The notes under the pieces are model-generated. The model saw nothing but the letters and a program-made list of their open reading frames with translations, ran no database searches and had not been told where the DNA came from. From assembly GCF_016861785.1 (NCBI RefSeq), contig NZ_BOLS01000018.1, forward strand, positions 1-53,900: a stretch of 53,900 nt of DNA, read 5' to 3'. The translations under genes were made by a program, and so were the position numbers. The stretch's first letter is position 1, and each line of letters begins with the position of its first letter. Positions 45,889 to 53,900 of the stretch are shown here, one piece after another. This DNA comes from Lacticaseibacillus mingshuiensis (lineage in GTDB: Bacteria > Bacillota > Bacilli > Lactobacillales > Lactobacillaceae).

Positions 45889-48049
45889 CGCGCCGCTGGG
45901 TGTTTGCCGCCGCCTTTTTCGCCGGTGGGCTGTATCTGTGGCTGGGGCCGTGGTGGGTCGGGGGCGTGCTGGTCGGCTGGGCGGTGGTGAAAAATCGCTG
46001 GGCGACGTGGCCATTGATGCTGGGACTATTTGTGCTGGGCATGGGCTTCGGCTGGCGCGGGGCGGCGGCCACCCGTGATCCGCCCAAACCCAGCGGGCCG
46101 GTGATCGTGTTGCCCACAAACTGGAGCGGTACGGACACGCTTCTGCGCTATACCGGCATCGCTGCCAATGGCGTCCCGGTCAGCGGCAGTGCCGTGGTCG
46201 CCAAAGAGGAGGCCGACCGCCTGCGCACCACGACCTTGCCGCAAGTCGTGCAGTGGCATGGCGACCTAACACGATTACAGCCGGCGCGTAATCAATATGA
46301 ATTCGATTATGCCCGGTATGTTTGGGACCACGACGGGCTGGCCTATGAGAGCCCGCGTCAGCCATTGGTAGTCACGCCATTTGCGCCGCGCACCTTGACC
46401 GAGCATCTCACGGGTCTTCGGGCAAAATTGTTGGCGCGGGTCCAGCAGTTGCCGGAAACGATCCGACGGTATGCGAAGGGGTTGCTGTTAGGGCAGGTCG
46501 ATGCGTAACTGGATGACATGCGGGATGACCTCGTGCAGTTGGGCATTTTCCATCTCTTTTCCGTGTCCGGGCTGCATTTATTTGCGCTGCTCGCGGGGCT
46601 GATCTGGCTGACGGATCGTCTGCGGATTCCCAAGGAGGCGGCGGAATGGGCGTTGATCGCGCTGTTACCGCTGTTGCCGCTTTTGCTGGGCGGCGGGGCC
46701 GGTATTGTGCGAGCGGTGTGGCTCAGTGAGATCAGATTGGTGACGGCGCGCATGCGGTTGCCCCTGTCGCGCTTGGATGGCTTTTCGCTGGTCCTGATGG
46801 GGAACCTCGCGCTTCAGCCGTATATCTTGCACACGTTCGGCGGCCAATTGACCTATTTGCTTGCCGGGGCCTTGTACCTTCTGCCGCCTGGCCCACGCTT
46901 GAAGCTTAATTTGCAGCTCGGGTTGATCGGCCTGCCCGTGATCTTGGCGCACACATTTCGATTTCATTTGCTCCAGGTCTTGTTCAATTGGCTCCTGGTT
47001 CCGGTGTTTGAATTGGCCGTCATGCCGCTGGTGCTGGTGACGCTGATTTTTCCCGATGGCCCATGGACAGGTCCGCTCGAACGGGGCTTGCAGCTCGGCG
47101 AACAGAGCCTGCACGCGTTGACCACACTCCCGGGGGATGTGATCTTCGGCGCGGTGCCAACGGGACTTGCGGTGCTCGGCGTCGGGGTCGTGCTGCTGAG
47201 CTTGGCGCGTCGGCAGAAACGTTGGCTCATCGGCTGGCTGGTCGCGGCGTGGCTTGTGGCCAATGTCCATCCGCAATGGCGCGTCACGCTGTTTGATGTG
47301 GGGCAAGGGGATGCCATTTTGATCGAGGCACCCTTCAAACAGGCGGCGGTGCTGGTGGATACCGGTGGCCGGGGGTTCGGGACGGTGCGCGAGCCGCCAG
47401 CCAAGCGCGCGATCGTCAATTATTTGCATGCCCGCGGGCTGAACCACCTTGATATTTTGGTGTTGACGCATGCGGATGCGGATCACGTGGGGGATGCAGG
47501 CCTGTTGACCCAACTGATGCCAGTGCGCCGGCTGGTCACCACCACGCTGGCTGCGAACCACCGGTATATTTTGGCGGCCAAAGCCGGTCAGGTCGTCAGC
47601 CACACGCCACTGCTTGCACCGGCTACCCTCACCGTCGGCCCGCTCAAGCTCAAAGTCGTCGCCCCAGAGTCCGCAGACGCCAAGGAGAAAAACGCCGACT
47701 CGCTGGTGCTCTATGGTAAGATAGATAAGTATTTTTGGCTGTTGCGGGGGACGCGGACCGGGCGGTGGGGAGCAAGATCGCGCCATTGATCGGCCAGGTC
47801 GACATGCTCAAAGTCGGCCATCACGGCTCACGCACCTCAAGTGATCCCGCGTTTATCGCCCAGATCGACCCTAAATTGGCGCTGATCTCGGCCGGCGTCA
47901 ACAATCGTTATGGCCACCCTCATGAAGAGACGCTTGAGACGTTTGCGGCGCAGGGGGTGCCGGTTTTGAATACCGCCGACCGCGGGATGATCTGGGTCAG
48001 CGGCCAGCAAGTTTTCACCCAGTTGACTGGCGCAGAAGCCGGCCACTGA
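45885..48049 (+). pseudogene. comEC: comEC pseudogene: in-frame stop and frameshift
   Basis: Together the pieces encode a normal ComEC DNA channel of about 720 residues, but it is interrupted twice. (1) A TAA at 46506-46508 splits GQVDA from LDDMRDDLVQLGIFHLFSVSGLH in the same frame; family members normally have a Ser or similar residue there. (2) After YFWLL near 47744 one base is missing; restoring it gives LTGDADRAVGSKI, and the protein then continues to 48049. The lactamase-like end (THADADHVGD, VGHHGSRTSS) is otherwise conserved, so the lesions look recent, or could be sequencing errors. Full channel function should be lost. Confidence 0.88.
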
Positions 48050-48071
48050 TCACAAGAAGGAGGCGGCCATC

Positions 48072-49100
48072 ATGCGTGTTGCGGACCTGACCAAACAATT
48101 GAAAACGGGCAAGGTGCCACCGCTCGTCCTATTGCTGGGCGAAGAAACGGCTCTTCAACAAGAGGCCCTGGCCGCGCTGGCTGCGCTTATTCCGGAAGAC
48201 CAGCAGACGATGAACATGGCCAGGTATGACATGCGCCAGACCCCGGTCGGCGTGGCGCTGGATGATGCCACCTCGCAGCCGTTTTTTGGGGACCTGCGCG
48301 AAGTCGTGATCACCCAGCCCTATTTTTTGACCGGCGAAACAGGCGCGGGTAAGATCGACCATGACCTCGCCGGCCTCGAGCGCTACTTCAAGGACCCGGC
48401 CCCGTCAACGGTGATGGTTATTGTCGCGCCTTACCCGAAGCTCGATCGGCGCAAGAAGCTCACGACCGCGCTGGTAAAAAATAGTGTGACGGTCGATGCG
48501 CAATTGATGAAAAGCGGGGAGGCCACCGCGGCCATCAACCGTGAGCTGAAAAAACAGGGGCTGGCGCTCACGCGTGACGGCATGGCGGCCTTCACCCAGC
48601 GCACCAACGCCAATTATTCCGTGATGATGCACGAGCTGCCAAAATTGGAACTGTACGCTCAAAATGGCGGCGCACTGGATGAACAAGCGGTGAGCGCACT
48701 GGTACCGAGGCAGCTGACGGATCGAGTCTTTGACATGGTCAACGCGGTGGTCCGGCGGCGGGCCGATGTGGCGCTGGCCATTTATCGCGACCTCCTTTTG
48801 CAAAAAGAGGAACCGATCAAACTCAACAGCCTGCTTCTCAGCCAGTTTCGGCTCTTGTTACAGGTACAGATCCTGATGCGCAAGGGCTACGACCAAGGTG
48901 GCATCGCAGCGGCGCTGAAAGCCGCCCCGTTCCGCATCGAAATGGCGATGCGCGAAAGTCGCGGCGTGGAAGACGCTGCGCTGCGGGCCGCGTATCTGGG
49001 GCTCGTCGACACCGAGGCGGCCATGAAGACCGGCCGCATCGACAAGGAACTGGCTTTTGAATTATTTGTTTTGAAATATTGCGGGCAGCATCGGTCATAA
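48072..49100 (+). CDS. holA: DNA polymerase III delta subunit
   Basis: A 342-residue clamp-loader subunit that opens the beta clamp. The N-terminal part has the AAA+-like fold without a working Walker A (PLVLLLGEETALQQEAL), PFFGDLREVVI is typical, and the C-terminal helical domain has LLLSQFRLLLQ. Following comEC is the standard place in Bacillota. AAGGAGG lies about 8 nt before the ATG. Confidence 0.93.
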   Translation: MRVADLTKQLKTGKVPPLVLLLGEETALQQEALAALAALIPEDQQTMNMARYDMRQTPVGVALDDATSQPFFGDLREVVITQPYFLTGETGAGKIDHDLAGLERYFKDPAPSTVMVIVAPYPKLDRRKKLTTALVKNSVTVDAQLMKSGEATAAINRELKKQGLALTRDGMAAFTQRTNANYSVMMHELPKLELYAQNGGALDEQAVSALVPRQLTDRVFDMVNAVVRRRADVALAIYRDLLLQKEEPIKLNSLLLSQFRLLLQVQILMRKGYDQGGIAAALKAAPFRIEMAMRESRGVEDAALRAAYLGLVDTEAAMKTGRIDKELAFELFVLKYCGQHRS

Positions 49101-49174
49101 GTCGGACCAGGCGTGAAAAATCGGCGGCGTTCGGCTGACACCGAGATGGGCGGCTCGCAGGCAGGAGGTGCGCG

Positions 49175-49678
49175 ATGGTAGAGATGACGGTGATCACGAT
49201 CAAAATGGGCGGCGCCACGCGCAACGAGTTGCGTGCGCAGTTAGCGGCCGCCCATATTCAGCTCAACAAGCATGCGGCCCAGTTGCTGGAGATGATGCCG
49301 CTGTATCCACAAGAGCCGCCGTATCAGGTGCGCGTCGGCCTGGTGCCGATCGCCGCGTTGGGGCTGACCGGCGGAGCGACTTTGCCTCAGATCTATCGGG
49401 CGGCGATCGGGGCGGGACTCAAACTGGCGCCGCTTGCGCTGGCTGTTTTTCTTCGCCTTCAGTGGCGTGATCAGCCGGCCAGCCAAGACCTAGAGATGCA
49501 TCGCCAAGCGGTGCCTGATCTTGCAGTCACCGTTGCCACTGCCACGCCTGGTGACCTCGACGCACCGCGGGGCTTTTACCTGCGCAACGTCGCGGGCCAG
49601 CTGCATCTGCGCGGGTATGTTTGCGATGACCAGTATTGGTGGCCGGGGGATGCGGTATTTGCGTTTGTGTTGAACTAG
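49175..49678 (+). CDS. Protein of unknown function between holA and rpsT
   Basis: A 167-residue protein with an excellent ribosome site (AGGAGGTG, 4-5 nt from the ATG). The N-terminal half contains a mixed hydrophobic stretch (LVPIAALGLTGGATLPQIYRAAIGAGLKLAPLALAVFLRLQW) that could be a membrane-associated or buried alpha/beta unit. The C-terminal part is beta-rich with several aromatic residues (GFYLRNVAGQLHLRGYVCDDQYWWPGD). No family or motif is recognised. It lies after holA by 74 nt and shares a two-way terminator with rpsT. Confidence 0.65.
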   Translation: MVEMTVITIKMGGATRNELRAQLAAAHIQLNKHAAQLLEMMPLYPQEPPYQVRVGLVPIAALGLTGGATLPQIYRAAIGAGLKLAPLALAVFLRLQWRDQPASQDLEMHRQAVPDLAVTVATATPGDLDAPRGFYLRNVAGQLHLRGYVCDDQYWWPGDAVFAFVLN

Positions 49679-49732
49679 GCCGCAAAATAGCTCGGGAGTC
49701 TGAGGATGGTGGTCGGCCACGCTGAATTTTCC

Positions 49733-49773
49733 ACAAAAAAATAGCGACCCGCAAAAGCAGGTCGCTTATTTTT
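49733..49773. terminator. Two-way terminator between the 49175 gene and rpsT
   Basis: AGCGACC.GC/GC.GGTCGCT with an AAAA loop, flanked by an A-run on the left and TTATTTTT on the right, so it can end transcription from both sides. Confidence 0.88.
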
Positions 49774-49784
49774 AAGGTTACTGA

Positions 49785-50039
49785 TTATTTGTTGATCAAA
49801 GCGGACAGGCGGCTCTTGTCGCGGCCAGCCTTGTTCTTCGTGATCAGGCCCTTGGTTTCAGCCATATCGATCGAACGGGTCGCAGCCTTGAATAAGTCCT
49901 GGGCGTTGTCCGCGCCAGATTCTTGCGCAGCCTTGAACTTCTTGACCGCGGTACGCATCGCGCTGGTCTGGGCAACGTTTGCCTCGCGGGCAGCCGTCGC
50001 GGTCTTTACGCGCTTGATCGCAGATTTGATTTGTGGCAT
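49785..50039 (-). CDS. rpsT: 30S ribosomal protein S20
   Basis: An 84-residue basic helical ribosomal protein that binds 16S rRNA early in assembly. [14 protein letters not shown] at the start and [14 protein letters not shown] at the end are family signatures. The ATG at 50039 follows GGAGGTGA by 8 nt; an in-frame ATG two codons earlier is too close to it. It has its own promoter at 50100-50128. Confidence 0.95.
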   Translation of the reverse strand: MPQIKSAIKRVKTATAAREANVAQTSAMRTAVKKFKAAQESGADNAQDLFKAATRSIDMAETKGLITKNKAGRDKSRLSALINK

Positions 50040-50099
50040 GTGCATTTCACCTCCGCAAAGTGGATTTTTCGATGAACTGATTTCGTTTCAACAGGAACG

Positions 50100-50128
50100 A
50101 TTATACCGGAGCGCCTCTATCAATGCAA
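50100..50128 (-). promoter_or_regulatory. rpsT promoter
   Basis: Minus strand TTGCAT (50123-50128), 17-bp spacer, TATAAT (50100-50105), with a ~55-nt leader. Confidence 0.75.
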
Positions 50129-50170
50129 TAAAAACTTGTAAAGGGAAATGGCTTGATAGGCGGGAAAAGC

Positions 50171-50199
50171 TTGCTTTTGCTCGGGCCTTCCGGTAAAGT
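50171..50199 (+). promoter_or_regulatory. rpsO promoter
   Basis: TTGCTT (50171-50176), 17-bp spacer, TAAAGT (50194-50199). The ~80-nt leader holds GGCGGTTCACCGCGCC-like pairing and may be the S15 autoregulation site, which I cannot verify. Confidence 0.65.
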
Positions 50200-50288
50200 A
50201 GTCAAGTACTACGAACCTGTCGCTTGGTCTGGCGGTTCACCGCGCCTCGCTCAGTCTCAGGCAATTTATAAGAAGGGTGGAAATTACC

Positions 50289-50558
50289 ATGGCAATTTCA
50301 CAAGAACAAAAGAACGAGATCATCCAGAAGTATGCACGTCACGAAGGGGACACTGGTTCACCAGAGGTCCAGATCGCGGTTTTGACTGCGGACATCCTGA
50401 ACCTTCAGGATCACATGGCGGCTAACAAGAAGGACCACCATAGCTATGTTGGCCAGATGAAGAAGATCGGCCATCGTCGTAACCTGCTCGCCTATCTGCG
50501 TAAGACAGACGTTCAGCGCTACCGCGACCTGATCAAGAGCCTCGGCCTGCGTCGTTAA
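50289..50558 (+). CDS. rpsO: 30S ribosomal protein S15
   Basis: An 89-residue primary binding protein of the 16S central domain. It begins [30 protein letters not shown] and ends in the [11 protein letters not shown] typical of the family. AAGGGTGG lies about 9 nt before the ATG; four further codons in frame belong to the leader. Own promoter and terminator. Confidence 0.96.
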   Translation: MAISQEQKNEIIQKYARHEGDTGSPEVQIAVLTADILNLQDHMAANKKDHHSYVGQMKKIGHRRNLLAYLRKTDVQRYRDLIKSLGLRR

Positions 50559-50572
50559 TTTTGAAAAAACAT

Positions 50573-50605
50573 GGGAAGCATCCGGCAGCGGGTGCTTCTT
50601 TTTTT
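50573..50605 (+). terminator. rpsO terminator
   Basis: GAAGCATCC/GGGTGCTTC (one wobble) followed by seven T. Confidence 0.9.
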
Positions 50606-50611
50606 GGCTCA

Positions 50612-50735
50612 GGGTGCGAAGGTGCGCGCTTATGGTCGTGCAGGTAGGGTAGCCAAGCGCTTGATGGCGCACTCAGCCATCGAGTGCTTGGCGTACCTAG
50701 CTGTCTCGGCCATGCGCACCGGAGCCCCAACTTCA
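50612..50735 (+). repeat. Palindromic element, subtype II (first of a pair)
   Basis: Arms GGTGCGC/GCGCACC, ATGGTCG/CGGCCAT with a wobble, AGGTA/TACCT, GATGGC/GCCATC. It starts seven bases after the rpsO terminator. Confidence 0.83.
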
Positions 50736-50858
50736 GGGTGCGAAGCCGATCGCTTAGGGGTGGCAGGTAGCTCGGCCTGGGCGGTTGATGGCGCACTTGG
50801 CCATCAGGCGACCGGGACGACTACATGTCCCACCCCTGCTCGGCGGAGCCCAACTTGA
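50736..50858 (+). repeat. Palindromic element, subtype I-like (second of a pair)
   Basis: Begins 124 bp after the first. Arms AGGGGTGG/CCACCCCT-like and CCGATC/.CTCGG; the apex is GATGGC/GCCATC, as in subtype II. It ends GGAGCCCAACTTGAC. The remaining 150 bp to the next gene hold nothing I can support. Confidence 0.8.
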
Positions 50859-51008
50859 CTAGGAATGCGTCACCAAACTCTGATCAGGATGCCCGCGGTT
50901 GCTTAACCAAAACGCAAGCAAAACACCACAAGACCTTCATCTTCTGCGCAAAATCCGCGCACAACTCCCAGTTAAGATGAACTCATCAAAACAAAGGAGC
51001 TGACCTAT

Positions 51009-51122
51009 ATGAAAGTCTTATTGATCACTGTCCCAGCCGCTGCCGCCGTCCTAGCCACCACCGCCGCCGTGGTCTGGCACCAAAAGAGCCGGCGCCTCAT
51101 CCCAATTCCAGTTAAGCACTAA
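51009..51122 (+). CDS. 37-residue membrane peptide
   Basis: A very short gene with a strong ribosome site (AAAGGAG, 9 nt from the ATG) and its own terminator 8 nt after the stop. Residues 3-22 form a hydrophobic, Ala/Val-rich helix; then come WHQKSRR and a Pro-containing basic tail. The expected product is a single-pass membrane peptide with the tail in the cytoplasm. It could be a small regulator of a membrane enzyme or a toxin-like peptide; no homologue is recognised. The ribosome site plus the close terminator are the main evidence that it is real. Confidence 0.55.
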   Translation: MKVLLITVPAAAAVLATTAAVVWHQKSRRLIPIPVKH

Positions 51123-51130
51123 CCTACATA

Positions 51131-51165
51131 AACGGGCACTGACAAAATAGTCGGTGCCTGTTTTG
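51131..51165 (+). terminator. Terminator after the 37-residue peptide gene
   Basis: GGGCAC.GAC/GTC.GTGCC with an AAAATA loop and TGTTTTG. From here to 51356 I see no gene. Confidence 0.75.
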
Positions 51166-51356
51166 ATTCTGAGGAAAAATAGGGTTGGTAATGATTGGAC
51201 TTCTCAATTCGCCGAGATCGATAGGAGAGGTGGACGTATCTAGCAAGCACAACACAATTCGACACACACAACGTCCCGGCTCCGACCCGCGAAAAGACAG
51301 CGTACCGATCCAGCGAAATGACGGCCAAAAGTGCCATTTCTATAATGCTTGATGTA

Positions 51357-51570
51357 GGGTGGGCTCCGGCCGAAAACGGCTCACTTCGTATGTCTTGGCG
51401 TAAGGCATAAATGCCTAACGCCAAGAGCAAGCCCCCTCGTCGGCGTTGGCGGCTATGCCGCTTACGCCGAAAGCAAGCTTTGAGACCGCGCTTTCCGCGG
51501 GCTCAAAGTTGCTTGTCCGCTCTACTCCGGTCGCCAGCCGATTTTCGGCCGGAGCCCACCCGGGCGTTTA
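51357..51570 (+). repeat. Second repeat family, long copy upstream of rnjB
   Basis: Ends GGGTGGGCTCCGGCCGAAAA and TTTTCGGCCGGAGCCCACCC are inverted repeats of more than 20 bp. Inside are CTTGGCGT.AGGCAT/ATGCCT.ACGCCAAG (absent from the 7362 copy), GGCGTTGGCGGC/GCCGCTTACGCC and CTTTGAG..CGCG/CGCG..CTCAAAG. Compared with 7362, both arms of the last two hairpins have changed together. A T-run follows (51574-51580). It lies about 50 bp before the rnjB promoter. Confidence 0.8.
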
Positions 51571-51618
51571 CTCGTTTTTTTACACAATATCCCACTTTTC
51601 GCAACGCATTTCGGAGTG

Positions 51619-51627
51619 TGGTACACT
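51619..51627 (+). promoter_or_regulatory. Extended -10 promoter for rnjB
   Basis: TGG followed by TACACT (51622-51627), with a leader of about 110 nt before the ATG. No good -35. Confidence 0.45.
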
Positions 51628-51744
51628 GGTAACAGAAGTTTATCGTTGAGTCCGCGTCCGTGGCGGTGGCAGGCGAAGCCCCACGTTGAAGCCGGTCGCG
51701 AGTCTCGAGAAAAATTCAATAAAATTTTCTGAGGTGTATTTCAC

Positions 51745-53427
51745 ATGAGCAAAATCAAAGTGATCGCACTCGGTGGCGTCCGCGAAAACGGAAAAAACAT
51801 GTACGCCATCGACGTGGACGGTCAAATTTTTGTCGGGGACTTCGGCCTGAAGTACCCAGACAACGAACTGCTGGGCATCGACATCGTGATTCCGGATCTC
51901 ACCTATTTGGAAGAAAATGCAGACAAGATCGCCGGTATTTTCCTCACGCACGGCCATGCCGATGCCGTGGGGGCCTTGCCGTATTTTGTCGGCGAGCATC
52001 CGGTTCCAGTCTTTGGCTCCGAGTTGACCATCGCGCTGGCAAAGCTGGCCGCGGCCGGCAATCCGCAGGCGAAAAAATTCAACGACTATCATGTCATTGA
52101 TGAGCATTCCGTGATCGATTTTGGCAAGAACAAAGTCTCGTTTTTCCGCACGACCCACAGCATTCCCGGGTCCCTGGGCATCGACATTGAAACGCCGAGT
52201 GGCCAGATCGTTTACACCGGTGATTTCAAGTTCGATCAAAGCGCCAGCCCGATGTACCAAACCGACCTGTCGCGCCTTGCGAAGATCGGGGATGGCAAGG
52301 TGCTCGCGCTATTGTCCGATTCAGCCAATGCCGAGTCGCCATATCAAAATGCGAGTGAGCACGAGATCGCAACCAAGATCGAGGAGACCATCAAGTATCA
52401 GTCAGGTCGCGTGATCGTGGCCAGCGTTGCGAGCAACATCGAGCGCATCCAGCAGGTGTTGGACGCCGCCGCTGCCACTAACCGCCGCGTTGTTTTGACC
52501 GGCCGGGAAGTGGAAAAAATTGTCCGCACCGCCATTCGGTTGAAGGACATCCGCTTGCCAAAGCCGGACATTCTGGCGTCGACGAAGGAGCTCAAGACGC
52601 TCAAGGATGAAGAAGTTGTCATTCTCGAAACAGGCCGGATGGGCGAGCCACTCAAGTCCCTGCAGCGAATGGCGACCTCGCGCCATCGCCTGGTCCACAT
52701 TCACGAAGGCGACCTGGTTTTCATCACCACCTCGATCTCCCATGCGATGGAGACCATGGCGGCGAAGACCCGCGACATGATCTACCGCGCAGGCGGCGAG
52801 GTCAAGGCGATCTCGGATGACATTCACGCATCTGGCCATGCCAACAAGGCGGACCTTCAGCTGATGCTCAACTTGCTCAAGCCGGAGTACCTCATTCCGG
52901 TGCAAGGCGAATACCGCTTGCTTGCTGCGCATCAGGAGATCGCGGAAGAAGTTGGCATTCCAGAGCAGAATATTTTTATCCTGAACCCTGGCGACATTGT
53001 TTCTTATGAAAAAGGGAAGATGCACAACGCGGGCCATGTCGATGCCGGCAACACCATGATCGACGGCATCGGGGTCGGTGACATCGGCAACATCGTCTTG
53101 CGCGACCGCAAGATGTTGGCTGAAGACGGGATCTTCATCGCAGTGGTCACCATCGATCGCAAGAAAAAACGCATCGTGTCCACCCCGAAGATCTCAAGTC
53201 GCGGCTTCGTTTACATCAAGACCTCAAAGGATCTGTTGGCCGAAGCGGGCGAGCTCGTCACCAAGACCGTTCAAAAGCAGCTCGACAACAAGGAATTCGA
53301 CTGGAGCACGCTCAAACAATCCGTGCGCGAGGACCTCAGCCATTTCCTGTTTGACCAGACCAAGCGCCGGCCAGTGATCTTGCCGGTGATCATGGAAGTC
53401 AATCAAAACAGCACCAAACGTCAGTAA
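51745..53427 (+). CDS. rnjB: Ribonuclease J2
   Basis: A 560-residue RNase J paralogue that partners RNase J1 (16342). The zinc motif reads H69-G-H71-A-D73-A74, so the His that follows Asp in J1 is Ala here, the typical weakened site of J2 proteins; its exonuclease activity is probably low and it mainly stabilises the complex. The beta-CASP (VLTGREVEK) and SGHANKAD motifs are also altered as in J2. GAGGTG lies 8-9 nt before the ATG. Confidence 0.92.
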   Translation: MSKIKVIALGGVRENGKNMYAIDVDGQIFVGDFGLKYPDNELLGIDIVIPDLTYLEENADKIAGIFLTHGHADAVGALPYFVGEHPVPVFGSELTIALAKLAAAGNPQAKKFNDYHVIDEHSVIDFGKNKVSFFRTTHSIPGSLGIDIETPSGQIVYTGDFKFDQSASPMYQTDLSRLAKIGDGKVLALLSDSANAESPYQNASEHEIATKIEETIKYQSGRVIVASVASNIERIQQVLDAAAATNRRVVLTGREVEKIVRTAIRLKDIRLPKPDILASTKELKTLKDEEVVILETGRMGEPLKSLQRMATSRHRLVHIHEGDLVFITTSISHAMETMAAKTRDMIYRAGGEVKAISDDIHASGHANKADLQLMLNLLKPEYLIPVQGEYRLLAAHQEIAEEVGIPEQNIFILNPGDIVSYEKGKMHNAGHVDAGNTMIDGIGVGDIGNIVLRDRKMLAEDGIFIAVVTIDRKKKRIVSTPKISSRGFVYIKTSKDLLAEAGELVTKTVQKQLDNKEFDWSTLKQSVREDLSHFLFDQTKRRPVILPVIMEVNQNSTKRQ

Positions 53428-53432
53428 AACGC

Positions 53433-53462
53433 GAACGTCAGCGAGTCCCGCTGGCGTTTTTG
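53433..53462 (+). terminator. rnjB terminator
   Basis: ACGTCAGCG/CGCTGGCGT stem (one wobble), short loop, five T. Confidence 0.85.
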
Positions 53463-53531
53463 AATTAGGGCAAGGAAACACGTTCTTTCAAGGACGTGAT
53501 GAATTGCCCTTTTTCTGTGTCCCAGGCCCGC

Positions 53532-53561
53532 TTCACATGGTGCAAGATGACATGTTATAAT
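53532..53561 (+). promoter_or_regulatory. tnpA promoter
   Basis: TTCACA (53532-53537), 18-bp spacer, TATAAT (53556-53561). The start of transcription would fall at or next to the ATG at 53569, giving a leaderless message. Confidence 0.5.
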
Positions 53562-53568
53562 TACTAGT

Positions 53569-53900
53569 ATGAAGGATTCTAAACGTGTGACATATGGTAG
53601 AACCTCTGTCTATAATCTCAATTACCACATCATTTGGGGCACTAAATACCGAAACCGCGTTCTGAAAGGAAACGTCGAAGCCGTGCTTAAGCGAATCCTC
53701 TATGAGGTCGCCGCACAATATGGGTTCAGTATCGACCATATGGAGATTGGTAAGGATGACCACGTTCACTTGTTAGTGAGTGCACCGCCGAAATTGTCGG
53801 TGACTAACATCGTTCGGTGGTTAAAGGGTATTTCGGCTCGTCAAATGTTCGTTGAGTGTCCCGAACTTCAACGAAGCTATTGGAAACACCAAGGGCGGCA
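53569..53900 (+). CDS. tnpA: IS200/IS605 TnpA transposase (Y1 HUH), cut by the window end
   Basis: The first 110 residues of a Y1 transposase that moves single-stranded DNA. YHIIWGTKYRNRVL and the HUH motif DDHVHLLVS (H-V-H) are diagnostic; the catalytic tyrosine, expected near residue 125-130, lies beyond the window. No ribosome site precedes the ATG, and a TATAAT ends 7 nt before it. Codon use and base composition (clearly more AT-rich than the neighbours) indicate acquisition from outside. Whether a tnpB accessory gene follows cannot be seen. Confidence 0.92.
   Translation, partial: MKDSKRVTYGRTSVYNLNYHIIWGTKYRNRVLKGNVEAVLKRILYEVAAQYGFSIDHMEIGKDDHVHLLVSAPPKLSVTNIVRWLKGISARQMFVECPELQRSYWKHQGR

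Larger units (their letters stand above)
53468..53900 (+). mobile_element. IS200/IS605-family element, left part
   Basis: The element probably begins near a strong hairpin: GGGCAA (53468-53473) and TTGCCC (53504-53509) enclose CACGT.CTT/AAG.ACGTG. IS200-type elements carry such subterminal hairpins, which serve as transposase recognition sites and as terminators that block outside transcription. tnpA follows and runs off the window. The exact left boundary and target site cannot be fixed here. Confidence 0.75.

Noticed and set aside
51745-53427. RNase J with a damaged active site as a novelty
   Set aside because: The Ala in place of the zinc-binding His is usual for the J2 subfamily.

Overview
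The window looks like a chromosomal segment of a high-GC lactic acid bacterium (roughly 57-58 percent GC by eye), most likely a Lacticaseibacillus-like member of Lactobacillaceae. The reasons are Bacillota-type housekeeping genes (RNase J1 with RpoY, RNase J2, RecD2, YlbG-RsmD-CoaD, UPF0223, Gram-positive type 2 deformylase, PepC), strong Shine-Dalgarno sites, frequent 4-14 nt gene overlaps, and TTG or GTG starts after good ribosome sites. The species assignment is inference.

Layout. 1-502: a structured RNA transcribed leftward from a good promoter, then the terminator of a leftward xpaC-telA operon (503-2471). 2623-4146: NUDIX hydrolase, a small tail-anchored protein and MTA/SAH nucleosidase. 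4411-10133: cysteine desulfurase, a DUF1831 protein, an aldo/keto reductase, the tRNA thiolase MnmA and a histidine phosphatase; the desulfurase and MnmA together would make 2-thiouridine. 10144-14570: TPR protein, RecD2 and an Eis-like acetyltransferase. 15242-18242 (leftward): lipid kinase, RNase J1, RNA polymerase epsilon. 18538-20632: membrane-anchored unknown protein, a candidate small RNA, a GNAT gene with a palindromic operator, and peptide deformylase. 20813-24031 (leftward): a three-gene ABC transporter. 24236-25550: an M-box Mg2+ riboswitch, a 32-residue open frame, and a protein holding only the membrane hairpin and actuator domain of a P-type ATPase. 25638-32988: pdhABCD, then an LDH-like pseudoenzyme, UPF0223 and an inositol monophosphatase. 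33554-35778: typA behind a long hairpin-rich leader. 35968-45002: pepC (leftward), ftsW, pyruvate carboxylase, ylbG-rsmD-coaD-Lon/PDZ protease. 45226-50605: comEA, a comEC pseudogene with two lesions, holA, an unknown gene, rpsT and rpsO. 51009-53462: a 37-residue membrane peptide and RNase J2. 53468-end: the start of an IS200/IS605 insertion.

The most unusual content lies between genes. A family of about 124-bp palindromic elements occurs as ten near-complete copies plus one partial copy, at five sites (4147, 8881, 14698, 45051, 50612). Two sequence subtypes alternate inside every tandem group, and several helices are kept by paired substitutions on both arms, so the fold rather than the sequence appears conserved. 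A second family, with near-perfect inverted ends and internal hairpins, has copies at 7362 and 51357 and a collapsed copy at 24140, each just upstream of a gene's promoter. Other points of interest are the M-box-controlled ATPase fragment, two candidate structured RNAs, and the decay of comEC next to an intact comEA.
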